NCBI GenBank assembly: GCA_937895825.1
Contig: CALBKP010000041.1
Span: 1 to 7,068, forward strand
Direction of reading: 5' to 3'
DNA length: 7,068 nt
DNA from: an uncultured Alistipes sp.
GTDB taxonomy: Bacteria > Bacteroidota > Bacteroidia > Bacteroidales > Rikenellaceae
Part shown: positions 1-5,937 of the stretch, one piece after another
Layout of the letters: each line of letters opens with the position of its first letter
How positions within the stretch are numbered: the first letter of the stretch is position 1
Notes under the pieces: generated by a model
What the model saw: only the letters and a program-made list of their open reading frames with translations
Databases searched by the model: none
Told to the model about the DNA's origin: nothing
Position numbers and translations under genes: made by a program

Positions 1-63
1 CGAGTGCCTTCGTAGCTCCACAATAACGAGACGGATTACTACTCAGCTGCACTCCATGTTTTA

Positions 64-264
64 CTATTTATCTTTGTCGCCCAGCATCTTAGCGAGATTA
101 GCTATGCGATAGATGGCGGACACGCTCAATATAGCCGATACAAACCATAGGATCCAGCCTTGAGCATCTACGGGCATCCACTCTGCCATGCAATATACGA
201 CCGCAAGACCAAGCAATACGGCACTTATGACGATACTTATTATAACTCTAATCTTCTGCTTCAT
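64..264 (-). CDS. Small two-helix inner-membrane protein of unknown function (66 aa)
   Basis: I do not recognise the family. The product has a basic N-terminus (MKQK), a first hydrophobic helix at about residues 6-27, a short acidic loop (EWMPVDAQ), a second helix at about 36-53, and a charged tail ending GDKDK. This predicts a hairpin with both ends in the cytoplasm by the positive-inside rule. The start at 264 lies six bases after the end of a similar but interrupted frame (525-271), which itself follows pdxA closely, so all three may be one transcript. No good promoter was seen directly upstream. The TM2 end and tail (YRIANLAKM) match the same part of the upstream frame (FQIRNLKRI), which supports both being genuine coding sequence. 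A larger frame on the opposite strand (160-429) has no recognisable content and looks like a shadow. Existence is moderately supported; the function is unknown. Confidence 0.6.
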   Translation of the reverse strand: MKQKIRVIISIVISAVLLGLAVVYCMAEWMPVDAQGWILWFVSAILSVSAIYRIANLAKMLGDKDK

Positions 265-270
265 ATACCA

Positions 271-525
271 CTAACCGTTGAGCAAATTATTTTTCATATA
301 GCTGAGTCGCTTGATTCGTTTAAGGTTTCTAATCTGAAACACAATATCAAATATGCAACCGACGGCAATCAAGACTCAAAGACAGAACCTACCCCATCTG
401 ATAGACTCATGAGGTACTACAAAAAGTAACCCGAATAAGGTCTGCACAAGACACAACGCCAAAGAGCTTACTACTAAACGTGCCACTACCTTAAATCACA
501 TCACCTCTAATGTCCTTATCTTCAT
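271..525 (-). pseudogene. Interrupted two-helix membrane protein, two in-frame TGA codons; likely eroded paralogue of the 66-aa gene
   Basis: Reading from ATG at 525 to TAG at 273-271 gives 84 codons that look like a real membrane protein except for TGA at codon 10 (498-496) and codon 50 (378-376). It has a basic start (MKIR), a hydrophobic helix at about residues 13-37 (includes LALCLVQTLFGLLFVV), a loop with SIRWGR, a second helix at about 46-64, and a strongly basic tail (RNLKRIKR). It starts 13 bases after the pdxA stop and ends six bases before the next start, so it fills the gap like an operon member. It resembles the intact 66-aa neighbour: same topology and a matching stretch FQIRNLKRI versus YRIANLAKM. 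With one gap, the second TGA aligns with a Trp in the neighbour (CL-TGA versus ILW), as expected from a TGG to TGA change. A shorter frame from GTG at 486 (36 aa) would encode only the first helix. Decay of a duplicated gene is the simplest reading; stop readthrough is less likely. Confidence 0.5.
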
Positions 526-538
526 AATTGCCCACTAT

Positions 539-1630
539 TTAGTCATTATGCTCCGCTTCTGGCAAGTCCTTTATCGACACATCGCGTCCCTTCTCGCGCT
601 CGAAGTGCTCCAACGGATTCTCGTTCCACTCGCTCCACTCCCTACGGCGACGCACAATGTCGATAGCCTCATAGATAGCGTTACGCATAGACTGCTCGTC
701 AGCAACGCCCTTACCTGCAATGTCATACGCCACACCGTGATCGGGCGACGTACGCACCTCGGCAAGCGATGCTGTAAAATTAACACCATTGGGTGTTAGG
801 GTCTTAAACGGCGCTAAGCCCTGGTCGTGATACATCGCAAGGATAGCGTCATAGTGCTTGAATTGTCCCGAAGCAAAGAAGCCGTCGGCAGCAAAGGGTC
901 CAAATGCCAAAATATCCCTCTCGTAGGCCTCAACGATAGCGGGTTTTATGATCTCCGTCTCCTCCTCACCAAGCAGGCCACCATCGCCAGCGTGGGGATT
1001 AAGTGCAAGGACAGCGATACGCGGACGTACCACTCCGAAGTCCTCGCGCATAGAGGCATTCATCTGCATAATACGCTCTACGATAAGCTCCTTCGAGAGT
1101 CGCTCGGTAACCTTCGACACGGGCACATGTATCGTAACAAGTCCCACACGCATAAGCTCCGAGGTCATAATCATCAGCGGCTCGCCATCGAGTTCCTTAG
1201 CCAGAAACTCCGTATGGCCAGTGTATGTGAAATCGGGGCTCTGAATCATCTCCTTGTCGATAGGAGCCGTCACAAGCGCATCAATATCACCCTCCTTAAG
1301 ATCGTCGATAGCACTGCGTAGTGCCGCTGCAGCAGCCTCGCCACCAGTCTTCGAGGGCTGACCTGGCGTGACAGATAGCTCTTTTGGGCCACACTCCACC
1401 AGGTTTACACGTCCATCAGCGGCATAGCTTGCACTCTCGACAATGTTAAACTTCACAGGCTCATACTCCTTCAGGGCCTTAGCATAGAACGCAGCAGCCT
1501 TGCTCGAACCATATACCACGGGGGTACACAACTCCGCAACACGGCTATCGGACAATATCTTGAGGATAATCTCCCAGCCAACACCGTTGGTGTCACCCTG
1601 AGTGATACCTATTTTTAGTTTTCTGCTCAT
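539..1630 (-). CDS. pdxA: 4-hydroxythreonine-4-phosphate dehydrogenase PdxA
   Basis: PdxA oxidises 4-phosphohydroxy-L-threonine with NAD; the product decarboxylates and is condensed by PdxJ into pyridoxine 5'-phosphate in the DXP-dependent vitamin B6 pathway. It is a cytoplasmic, metal-dependent dimer. At 363 residues it has the family's length. Visible motifs are the N-terminal glycine-rich GDTNGVGWE (residues 12-20), YTGHTE with His139, TIHVPVSKV with His168, NPHAGDGG with His213, MYHDQG with His268, and the C-terminal signature TSPDHGVAYDIAGKG (294-308). His168, His213 and His268 correspond to the three metal-binding histidines known in E. coli PdxA. GDTNGVGWE differs from the proteobacterial GEPAGIGP type and fits the Bacteroidota form. 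The ATG at 1630 is the only start that keeps the N-terminal motif intact and sits about 16 bases after the predicted transcription start. No other B6 gene is in the window. Confidence 0.95.
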   Translation of the reverse strand: MSRKLKIGITQGDTNGVGWEIILKILSDSRVAELCTPVVYGSSKAAAFYAKALKEYEPVKFNIVESASYAADGRVNLVECGPKELSVTPGQPSKTGGEAAAAALRSAIDDLKEGDIDALVTAPIDKEMIQSPDFTYTGHTEFLAKELDGEPLMIMTSELMRVGLVTIHVPVSKVTERLSKELIVERIMQMNASMREDFGVVRPRIAVLALNPHAGDGGLLGEEETEIIKPAIVEAYERDILAFGPFAADGFFASGQFKHYDAILAMYHDQGLAPFKTLTPNGVNFTASLAEVRTSPDHGVAYDIAGKGVADEQSMRNAIYEAIDIVRRRREWSEWNENPLEHFEREKGRDVSIKDLPEAEHND

Positions 1631-1652
1631 ATTGTTACATCATTTCAACCTA

Positions 1653-1683
1653 CAAATATACAAAAAGTTGCGCATAATGCAAA
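1653..1683 (-). promoter_or_regulatory. Promoter of pdxA (Bacteroidota primary sigma factor type)
   Basis: On the minus strand a -33 element TTTG (1683-1680) is followed after 19 bases by TATATTTG (1660-1653), a full match to the Bacteroidota -7 consensus TAnnTTTG. Transcription should start near 1646, leaving a leader of roughly 16 bases before the pdxA ATG. This suggests pdxA is not dependent on the upstream LicD-GT2 gene. The rest of the 236-base gap (1684-1866) is AT-rich; I see no convincing hairpin terminator, second promoter or small gene there. Confidence 0.75.
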
Positions 1684-1866
1684 ATTTGAGCAAAGAATTA
1701 TTATCGGTAGAGGGTATTAGTGTGAAGTTATAGTGAGATTAGAGAATTTATGGAGCTTAAGGAATTTATGAACAGAGCTATCAAAAGACACATTATACCC
1801 ACTAAACTCATTATCGCACACTATTCGCCACTAATCAACAGTTATAAACAATTGTAAACACATGTA

Positions 1867-3654
1867 TCACAACCCCTTACGCTTGATAATCCACGCCATA
1901 GCTCGGTATATTCCATCGACTATAGAACGTATAAACACGGGGAGAGCATTAAGCACCCTAAGACGACGCAATTGTCGGCGCGAACGACGTGTAAAAGCAA
2001 ATATCTTAGCCGTGCGGCGGGCATCTTCCGTACCTCCGCGCACCGACTGCGTGATAGCCTTACCGAGGGCTATACGTGCTATATATTCGTTGAGCGTAGC
2101 ATCCTGCTCTGTTGAATAGAGCTCCTCAATGGAGTGGTCGCTCTGCTCCGAGCGATAGATCGAGGCTGAGCGATTCGAGGCCTCGCGCGAGTATCGCACG
2201 AGCGACATCGTCGAGAAGCAGAACTTTGCCCCTCGTTTAAGCATGCTCACCCACAACCACTGATCCTCACCGATACGCATACCCTCGGGGAAGCCACCAA
2301 CAGCCGTGACCGCCTCCTTACGGAGCGTTGCCGTAGAGGGAATTATCGGATAGCGACCGCGCAATGCCTCCTCCGCTGGGTTTATATATCCCTCCACGGT
2401 AGGTACAGGGGCAGCAACGCGCTCACTGCCATTGACTATATCAAATGCCGTAGCATAGGCATCCGCATCGGGGTAATACTCCATCAAGCGGCACACCTCG
2501 GCAATATATCCCGAGAGCCACCAATCGTCGGCATCGAGTAGTGCAACGTAATCACCCTTAGCCTCCTCGATACCACGGTTACGTGCGGCACTAACTCCGC
2601 TATTTTTCTGAGTAATAAGGCGTATCCCAGCATCGGGGCACTCCTTAATAAGTCGTTCGACAATAGCCCCTGAGCCATCTGTCGAGCCATCATCCACGAC
2701 GATAATCTCGCACGGCGAGAGACTCTGCTCCACAACCGAGCGTAGCGCACGCTCAACCTCTGCCACCTTATTATATAGCGGCATCACAACAGATATGCGT
2801 TCCGACTCATCTGTTGTCATACGCCCACCAAAGCTGAGTTGCTCGGGGGCATGGTTAAGACGCTTATCCTCGGGCAGCCACTTCTGTATATCGCCATAGT
2901 GGTTACGCAGGTATGTCTCAAGATCCGAGGGAGCCCACACCTCCATATCGCCAAACTTGCGACGCTCAGGATTCTCGATAGCCTGCACCGAGATCATATC
3001 CTTAGGCATACGCACGATATTGTAGCGCGAAGCCTGCGTATCGTTATAGCGCGTAAGTTCACAATGTAGACGATTGTATATCTGCTCCTTACTCATAAAG
3101 GCCGTGACAAGTCGAATGGCTGCACACGACAGCAGGCTCTTAGGCATAACAACGCCGTTATTTGCTCTACCAAACCAACGCCATAACCACACGCTCTTTG
3201 CCGTGAAGCAGTTTACCCAGAAGCGCACGCGCGAACGTTGCTTACGCTCCAAACTACGATTATCCGGGATGCGGTCGTAGGGAAATATATCAATATAGAT
3301 ACCATCTTCGATGGGTAGTCCCACCCACTCGCTCTCTACGAAGCGAGTGCCACACTTACGCACCTTAGCAAAATAGAAGGGGGTATCGGGCTCGGTGGTA
3401 AACTCCTGGAGGTGGTAATCCTTGGCAAGGAGCGCAGGAGCCTCCCGAAGGAAACGTTCGTAGTTCTCGCGTGTCATACCAAGGTCTATATCGTCGTCCC
3501 ACGGCACGATGTCGTCGAAAAAGTGGGCACCGATAGCCGTACCTCCCTGTATAAAATATGGGATACCAGCCACGTCGCACACACGAATAACCTCGCGCAT
3601 AACGTCCATAAGTTCCGCATGCAGGCGGCGTAGTATGTCACTATTATACTTCAT
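1867..3654 (-). CDS. LicD-family phospho-ligand transferase fused to a family 2 glycosyltransferase (595 aa)
   Basis: Two domains lie in one open frame. The LicD/fukutin-related part covers about residues 24-275, with GGTAIGAHFFDD, the acidic PWDDDIDLGM signature (51-60), YIDIFPYDRIPD (120-131) and the late FGDMEVWAPSD...YLRNHYGD segment. LicD proteins move phosphorylated ligands such as phosphocholine onto glycans. After a short linker, a GT2 (GT-A fold) domain runs from about 287 to 490: ISVVMPLYNK, VVDDGSTDGS (319-328), NSGVSAARNRG, LLDADDWW with the metal-binding DAD at 374-376, and GEDQW (462-466). The C-terminus (about 545-595) is rich in Arg and amphipathic, with no clear membrane helix, and may touch the inner membrane. 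I chose ATG 3654 because it overlaps the stop of the upstream gene (TAATG); an in-frame ATG at 3681 would add nine residues inside that gene. Acceptor, donor and phospho-ligand cannot be named. No choline-activation genes are visible. Confidence 0.88.
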   Translation of the reverse strand: MKYNSDILRRLHAELMDVMREVIRVCDVAGIPYFIQGGTAIGAHFFDDIVPWDDDIDLGMTRENYERFLREAPALLAKDYHLQEFTTEPDTPFYFAKVRKCGTRFVESEWVGLPIEDGIYIDIFPYDRIPDNRSLERKQRSRVRFWVNCFTAKSVWLWRWFGRANNGVVMPKSLLSCAAIRLVTAFMSKEQIYNRLHCELTRYNDTQASRYNIVRMPKDMISVQAIENPERRKFGDMEVWAPSDLETYLRNHYGDIQKWLPEDKRLNHAPEQLSFGGRMTTDESERISVVMPLYNKVAEVERALRSVVEQSLSPCEIIVVDDGSTDGSGAIVERLIKECPDAGIRLITQKNSGVSAARNRGIEEAKGDYVALLDADDWWLSGYIAEVCRLMEYYPDADAYATAFDIVNGSERVAAPVPTVEGYINPAEEALRGRYPIIPSTATLRKEAVTAVGGFPEGMRIGEDQWLWVSMLKRGAKFCFSTMSLVRYSREASNRSASIYRSEQSDHSIEELYSTEQDATLNEYIARIALGKAITQSVRGGTEDARRTAKIFAFTRRSRRQLRRLRVLNALPVFIRSIVDGIYRAMAWIIKRKGL

Positions 3655-3656
3655 TA
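3652..3656 (-). promoter_or_regulatory. TAATG stop-start overlap (translational coupling)
   Basis: On the minus strand the TAA stop of the acyl-activating gene (3656-3654) shares its last A with the ATG of the LicD-GT2 gene (3654-3652). No Shine-Dalgarno-like sequence precedes this ATG, so translation of the second gene probably depends on ribosomes finishing the first. This fixes the start and implies matched production of the two proteins. Confidence 0.75.
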
Positions 3657-4625
3657 CATATCGTGTACAAGAAGGTTGCAACCACGTATATCGCTACCAG
3701 CAATGCGCCCCTCAATCATAAAGCTACCATCATCAAAAACTCGCCCCATATCCTGCGTCTGGATAAAGGCGCACGAGTGTATATTGGCAAGGTCGATAAT
3801 ATCTATACCACCACGCATACCCACAGGGTTATGGTCAAAGGGGTCATTTACGTCACGAACGAGCACACGCATCCACCCTGGGGCACGGAAGATACCCTCG
3901 CCTGAGGAGTAGGCCTGCGACGTAAGCTCAGCCATGCCATACTCCGAGTGAATCCTCTCCACGCCAAAGCCCCGACATAAGATCTCGTGAAGCTCGCTCT
4001 TGGCTATCTCCTTACGACGACCCTTCATTCCGCCCGTCTCCATAACTATCGTATCGCGTAGCTTGGGTGCATACTGCTCGGCCAAGTCCCATAGAGCATA
4101 GCTCACGCCGAGCAGAATTTTAGGCTTTGTATCAGCCTCCATATCGGCGATAAGACGGTCATAATCATTTAGGTAAAACCCACCTGAGCCAGCCCTGCGT
4201 ATCAACTCATCGACCATAAACACCAGCGACGAGCCCTCACGCTCCAAGTAGCTCGGCAGCAGACCATAGATACTCCATTCCGAGGGGTCGCCATAGAAAC
4301 GCTCGAAGGCAGCAAGAAAGGTGCGCCGGTAGTCATCAAGCGAGGCCATCAGATGGCGCGAAGCCACGGTAGAGCCCGTATTCGACGAGGTAAAGATAAC
4401 CTCAGGGGGATTCTCACCCGAATAGACATCCTCACTCTTAAACAGCTCGATGGGGAGCATAGGTATCTCCTCGACACATGTAACTACGTTAGGTTCAACA
4501 CCAAGCAGCTCTACATAACGACGATATGGAGCACAATGCTTAGCCTGGAAACGAAAGAGCTCCAGTGCCCGCGACGTAAAAGTATCGACACTATCCGTTG
4601 CAAGTATATCGTCAATAGTTACCAT
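3654..4625 (-). CDS. LuxE-like acyl-activating protein (ANL superfamily), 323 aa
   Basis: The protein resembles LuxE/acyl-protein synthetases and phenylacetate-CoA-ligase-like adenylating enzymes, which make acyl-AMP and pass the acyl group to a thiol or protein. Visible are the N-terminal segment IPMLPIELFKS (54-64), a phosphate-loop-like FTSSNTGST (78-86), METGGMKGRRKEI (195-207), the substrate/ATP-pocket motif HSEYGMAELTSQAY (226-239), and the hinge-like GRIAGSDIRGCNLL (306-319). The chain ends four residues later, so the C-terminal lid domain with the catalytic Lys of classical ANL enzymes is absent; this may be normal for this Bacteroidota branch. It is cytoplasmic, with no signal peptide. 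ATG 4625 is preferred over 4631 because AGGA sits six bases upstream, and the longer frame from 4859 would cross the promoter. It is translationally coupled to the LicD-GT2 gene, so acylation in glycan or lipid assembly is an inference. The acyl substrate is unknown. Confidence 0.8.
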   Translation of the reverse strand: MVTIDDILATDSVDTFTSRALELFRFQAKHCAPYRRYVELLGVEPNVVTCVEEIPMLPIELFKSEDVYSGENPPEVIFTSSNTGSTVASRHLMASLDDYRRTFLAAFERFYGDPSEWSIYGLLPSYLEREGSSLVFMVDELIRRAGSGGFYLNDYDRLIADMEADTKPKILLGVSYALWDLAEQYAPKLRDTIVMETGGMKGRRKEIAKSELHEILCRGFGVERIHSEYGMAELTSQAYSSGEGIFRAPGWMRVLVRDVNDPFDHNPVGMRGGIDIIDLANIHSCAFIQTQDMGRVFDDGSFMIEGRIAGSDIRGCNLLVHDM

Positions 4626-4631
4626 ACACAT

Positions 4632-4635
4632 TCCT
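4632..4635 (-). promoter_or_regulatory. Ribosome-binding-site-like AGGA deciding the start of the LuxE-like gene
   Basis: Minus-strand AGGA (4635-4632) lies six bases before ATG 4625 but directly abuts the alternative ATG at 4631. The spacing favours 4625. Shine-Dalgarno sequences are weakly used in Bacteroidota, so the support is modest. Confidence 0.45.
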
Positions 4636-4651
4636 AAAATAGTAATCCCGA

Positions 4652-4684
4652 CAAAGTTAATAAAATTATCGTGACACAACCAAA
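4652..4684 (-). promoter_or_regulatory. Promoter of the LuxE-like / LicD-GT2 unit
   Basis: On the minus strand TTTG (4684-4681) is followed after 21 bases by TAACTTTG (4659-4652), a full match to the Bacteroidota TAnnTTTG -7 element with correct spacing to -33. Transcription would start near 4646, about 20 bases before ATG 4625. A second -7-like sequence, TATTTTTG (4688-4681), overlaps the -33 element; its own -33 would be only the A/T tract near 4711-4714, so it is a weaker alternative start. Confidence 0.75.
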
Positions 4685-4699
4685 AATATAGAGCGATTA

Positions 4700-4730
4700 T
4701 TTTATAGGTATAAAAAAAAGAGTACCTTTG
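4700..4730 (+). promoter_or_regulatory. Promoter of the tandem lipoprotein genes
   Basis: TACCTTTG (4723-4730) matches the Bacteroidota -7 consensus. The -33 position holds TTTT/TTTA (4700-4704) instead of TTTG, 18-19 bases upstream, so this box is imperfect. Transcription would start near 4736, about 20 bases before ATG 4756. The element lies back to back with the minus-strand promoter, with roughly 15 bases between the two -33 boxes. Confidence 0.65.
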
Positions 4731-4755
4731 CGGAAGAAACAAACATCTGTGAGAT

Positions 4756-5904
4756 ATGCTAAGATTTAAGACTATTATTGCAATGATGATGCTTGCAGCA
4801 GCAGCTATCGTTGCGGGTTGTGAGAGCGGAGAAGAGACTAACACAGGCGGTGTACCCAACGTAATACTCGACCGCTACGAGTTAAATGTTGACGGCAATG
4901 GCGGCGACATGTCCATCTACTACGGCGTGGAGAATGCCATCAAGGGCGAGAAGCCCGTGGTGAAGAGTACTGCCGACTGGATAACACCCCTTGAGGTGGA
5001 GTCCACAAAGATTGTACTCCGTGTGGCAACGAACAACGACCCCGAGCAGCGTCAGGCCATTGTCAATGTCACATATAAGAATATGAAGCAGCCCATAAGA
5101 ATATATGTAACACAGGACAAAGCTATGCTCAACTGGTTCAGCTTCGAGGTATCGGACATTACATACAAGAGCTGCACCGTACGTTACACTCCAACAGATA
5201 AGACGATGCAGTATATGGCCAATGTCATCGACCGCGAGTACTTCAACTACTCGGGTGTGAGCACCGAGGAGGCATTTATACAGGCCGAGATGAGCAACTA
5301 CCTCACTGTTGCCAAGCATTACGGCATGACCCTTGAGGAGCTTATGCAAAACACCACACCACAGCTTATCTATACCGATGAGGCGGTACGCACATTTGAC
5401 GGCATGCAACATGGCGGCAAATATGTGGTTTACAGCTATGGAGTAACATTTAGCGACAATAGCTACGATGTGACAACGCCAATACACTACACTCTTGTTG
5501 AACTCCCCATGCCCACATTCTACGACGTTAACTTCCGTCTCCAGACGAAGGTAGAGTCAACAGGGTCGGCAATACTCACCATCTCACCCAAAGACTGGGA
5601 TGGATACTACAACGTGCAGATAGCCCCCGACGACTCGCTCTACTATGTTAACCCTGGCGAGACTACCGATGCTTTTGTGATACGCGCTCTTGCCAACGCC
5701 TTCTACAACAATGCTCGCTCGTATATGGTGCAGGGTAACAGTGCCGAAAAGTATATGAGCTCGCATTGTTACATAGGCGAGCAGCGTCTGAGCCTACAAC
5801 TCGAACCTGGCAAGCGATATATGATCATCGTCTTTGCCGTAGAGTCCGAGGATGGCGCTATACCCGTTATGCGCTCGATGCCATCAATCGACCACATAAG
5901 ATAG
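4756..5904 (+). CDS. BACON-like surface lipoprotein with two repeated modules (382 aa)
   Basis: This is a predicted exported lipoprotein. The signal peptide has a basic start (MLRFK), a hydrophobic core with MMLAAAAIVA, and a lipobox IVAGC with the lipidated Cys at 22. The acidic ESGEE after the Cys resembles the signals that send Bacteroidota lipoproteins to the cell surface. Residues about 36-122 look like a BACON domain (ELNVDGNGGDMSIYY, STADWITPL, a final IYVTQDK strand). Two related modules follow, about 126-247 and 256-380. Each has a strand with a Pro-Asp/Thr-Asp turn (YTPTDK; ISPKDWDGYY), a helical insert with TLEELMQ or NSAEKYMS, and a closing strand pair (GGKYVVYSYGV; PGKRYMIIVFAV). 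The modules may be Fn3-like sandwiches with inserted helices. No catalytic motif is visible. BACON domains often accompany glycan- or mucin-binding proteins, but the ligand here is unknown. The gene is first of a tandem pair. Confidence 0.85.
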   Translation: MLRFKTIIAMMMLAAAAIVAGCESGEETNTGGVPNVILDRYELNVDGNGGDMSIYYGVENAIKGEKPVVKSTADWITPLEVESTKIVLRVATNNDPEQRQAIVNVTYKNMKQPIRIYVTQDKAMLNWFSFEVSDITYKSCTVRYTPTDKTMQYMANVIDREYFNYSGVSTEEAFIQAEMSNYLTVAKHYGMTLEELMQNTTPQLIYTDEAVRTFDGMQHGGKYVVYSYGVTFSDNSYDVTTPIHYTLVELPMPTFYDVNFRLQTKVESTGSAILTISPKDWDGYYNVQIAPDDSLYYVNPGETTDAFVIRALANAFYNNARSYMVQGNSAEKYMSSHCYIGEQRLSLQLEPGKRYMIIVFAVESEDGAIPVMRSMPSIDHIR

Positions 5905-5937
5905 CCTTGATACATTCAACCTCCCCAAACAAGCAAC

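Noticed and set aside
2..54. Inverted repeat GAGTGC (2-7) / GCACTC (49-54), with tRNA-like GCAGCTGAGTAG on the minus strand.
   Set aside because: The six-base arms are 41 bases apart, the span is too short for a tRNA, and no anticodon or T arm can be folded. It also lacks the U-run of a terminator.
1..63. Minus-strand frame open to the window edge from GTG at 52 (reads QLSSNPSRYCG...), and an ATG at 57 that meets TGA after four codons.
   Set aside because: Only about 17 codons are visible, the start is doubtful, and no motif is recognisable. It may be the beginning of a further gene, but the window ends too soon.
160..429. 89-codon frame on the plus strand.
   Set aside because: It overlaps two minus-strand membrane-protein frames, has no recognisable domain or signal, and lacks a promoter match; probably a shadow.
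271..525. Whole-genome recoding of TGA as tryptophan.
   Set aside because: TGA properly ends the LicD-GT2 gene (reading on gives only 11 unrelated codons), and every recognised Trp checked in the major genes is TGG. Local pseudogenisation explains the two TGAs better.
827..1321. 164-codon plus-strand frame inside pdxA.
   Set aside because: Antisense to a gene with clear catalytic motifs, with no protein-like features of its own.
1743..1770. Short direct repeat GAATTTATG, 18 bases apart, in the gap before pdxA.
   Set aside because: Only two AT-rich copies with no symmetry; expected by chance in such sequence.
1845..1860. Imperfect palindrome around ACAATTGT just after the LicD-GT2 stop, considered as a terminator.
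   Set aside because: The symmetric core is short and AT-only apart from one C/G pair, with no following T-run on the minus strand; it is not a credible hairpin.
4626..4859. N-terminal extension of the LuxE-like protein to ATG 4859 (401 aa).
   Set aside because: It would cross the divergent promoters and the start of the lipoprotein gene. ATG 4625 has a spaced AGGA and begins the family-like sequence.
4882..5487. 201-codon minus-strand frame inside the first lipoprotein gene.
   Set aside because: The plus-strand frame has a signal peptide, lipobox and a paralogue with aligned residues; the antisense frame is His/Cys-rich in a way expected of a shadow.
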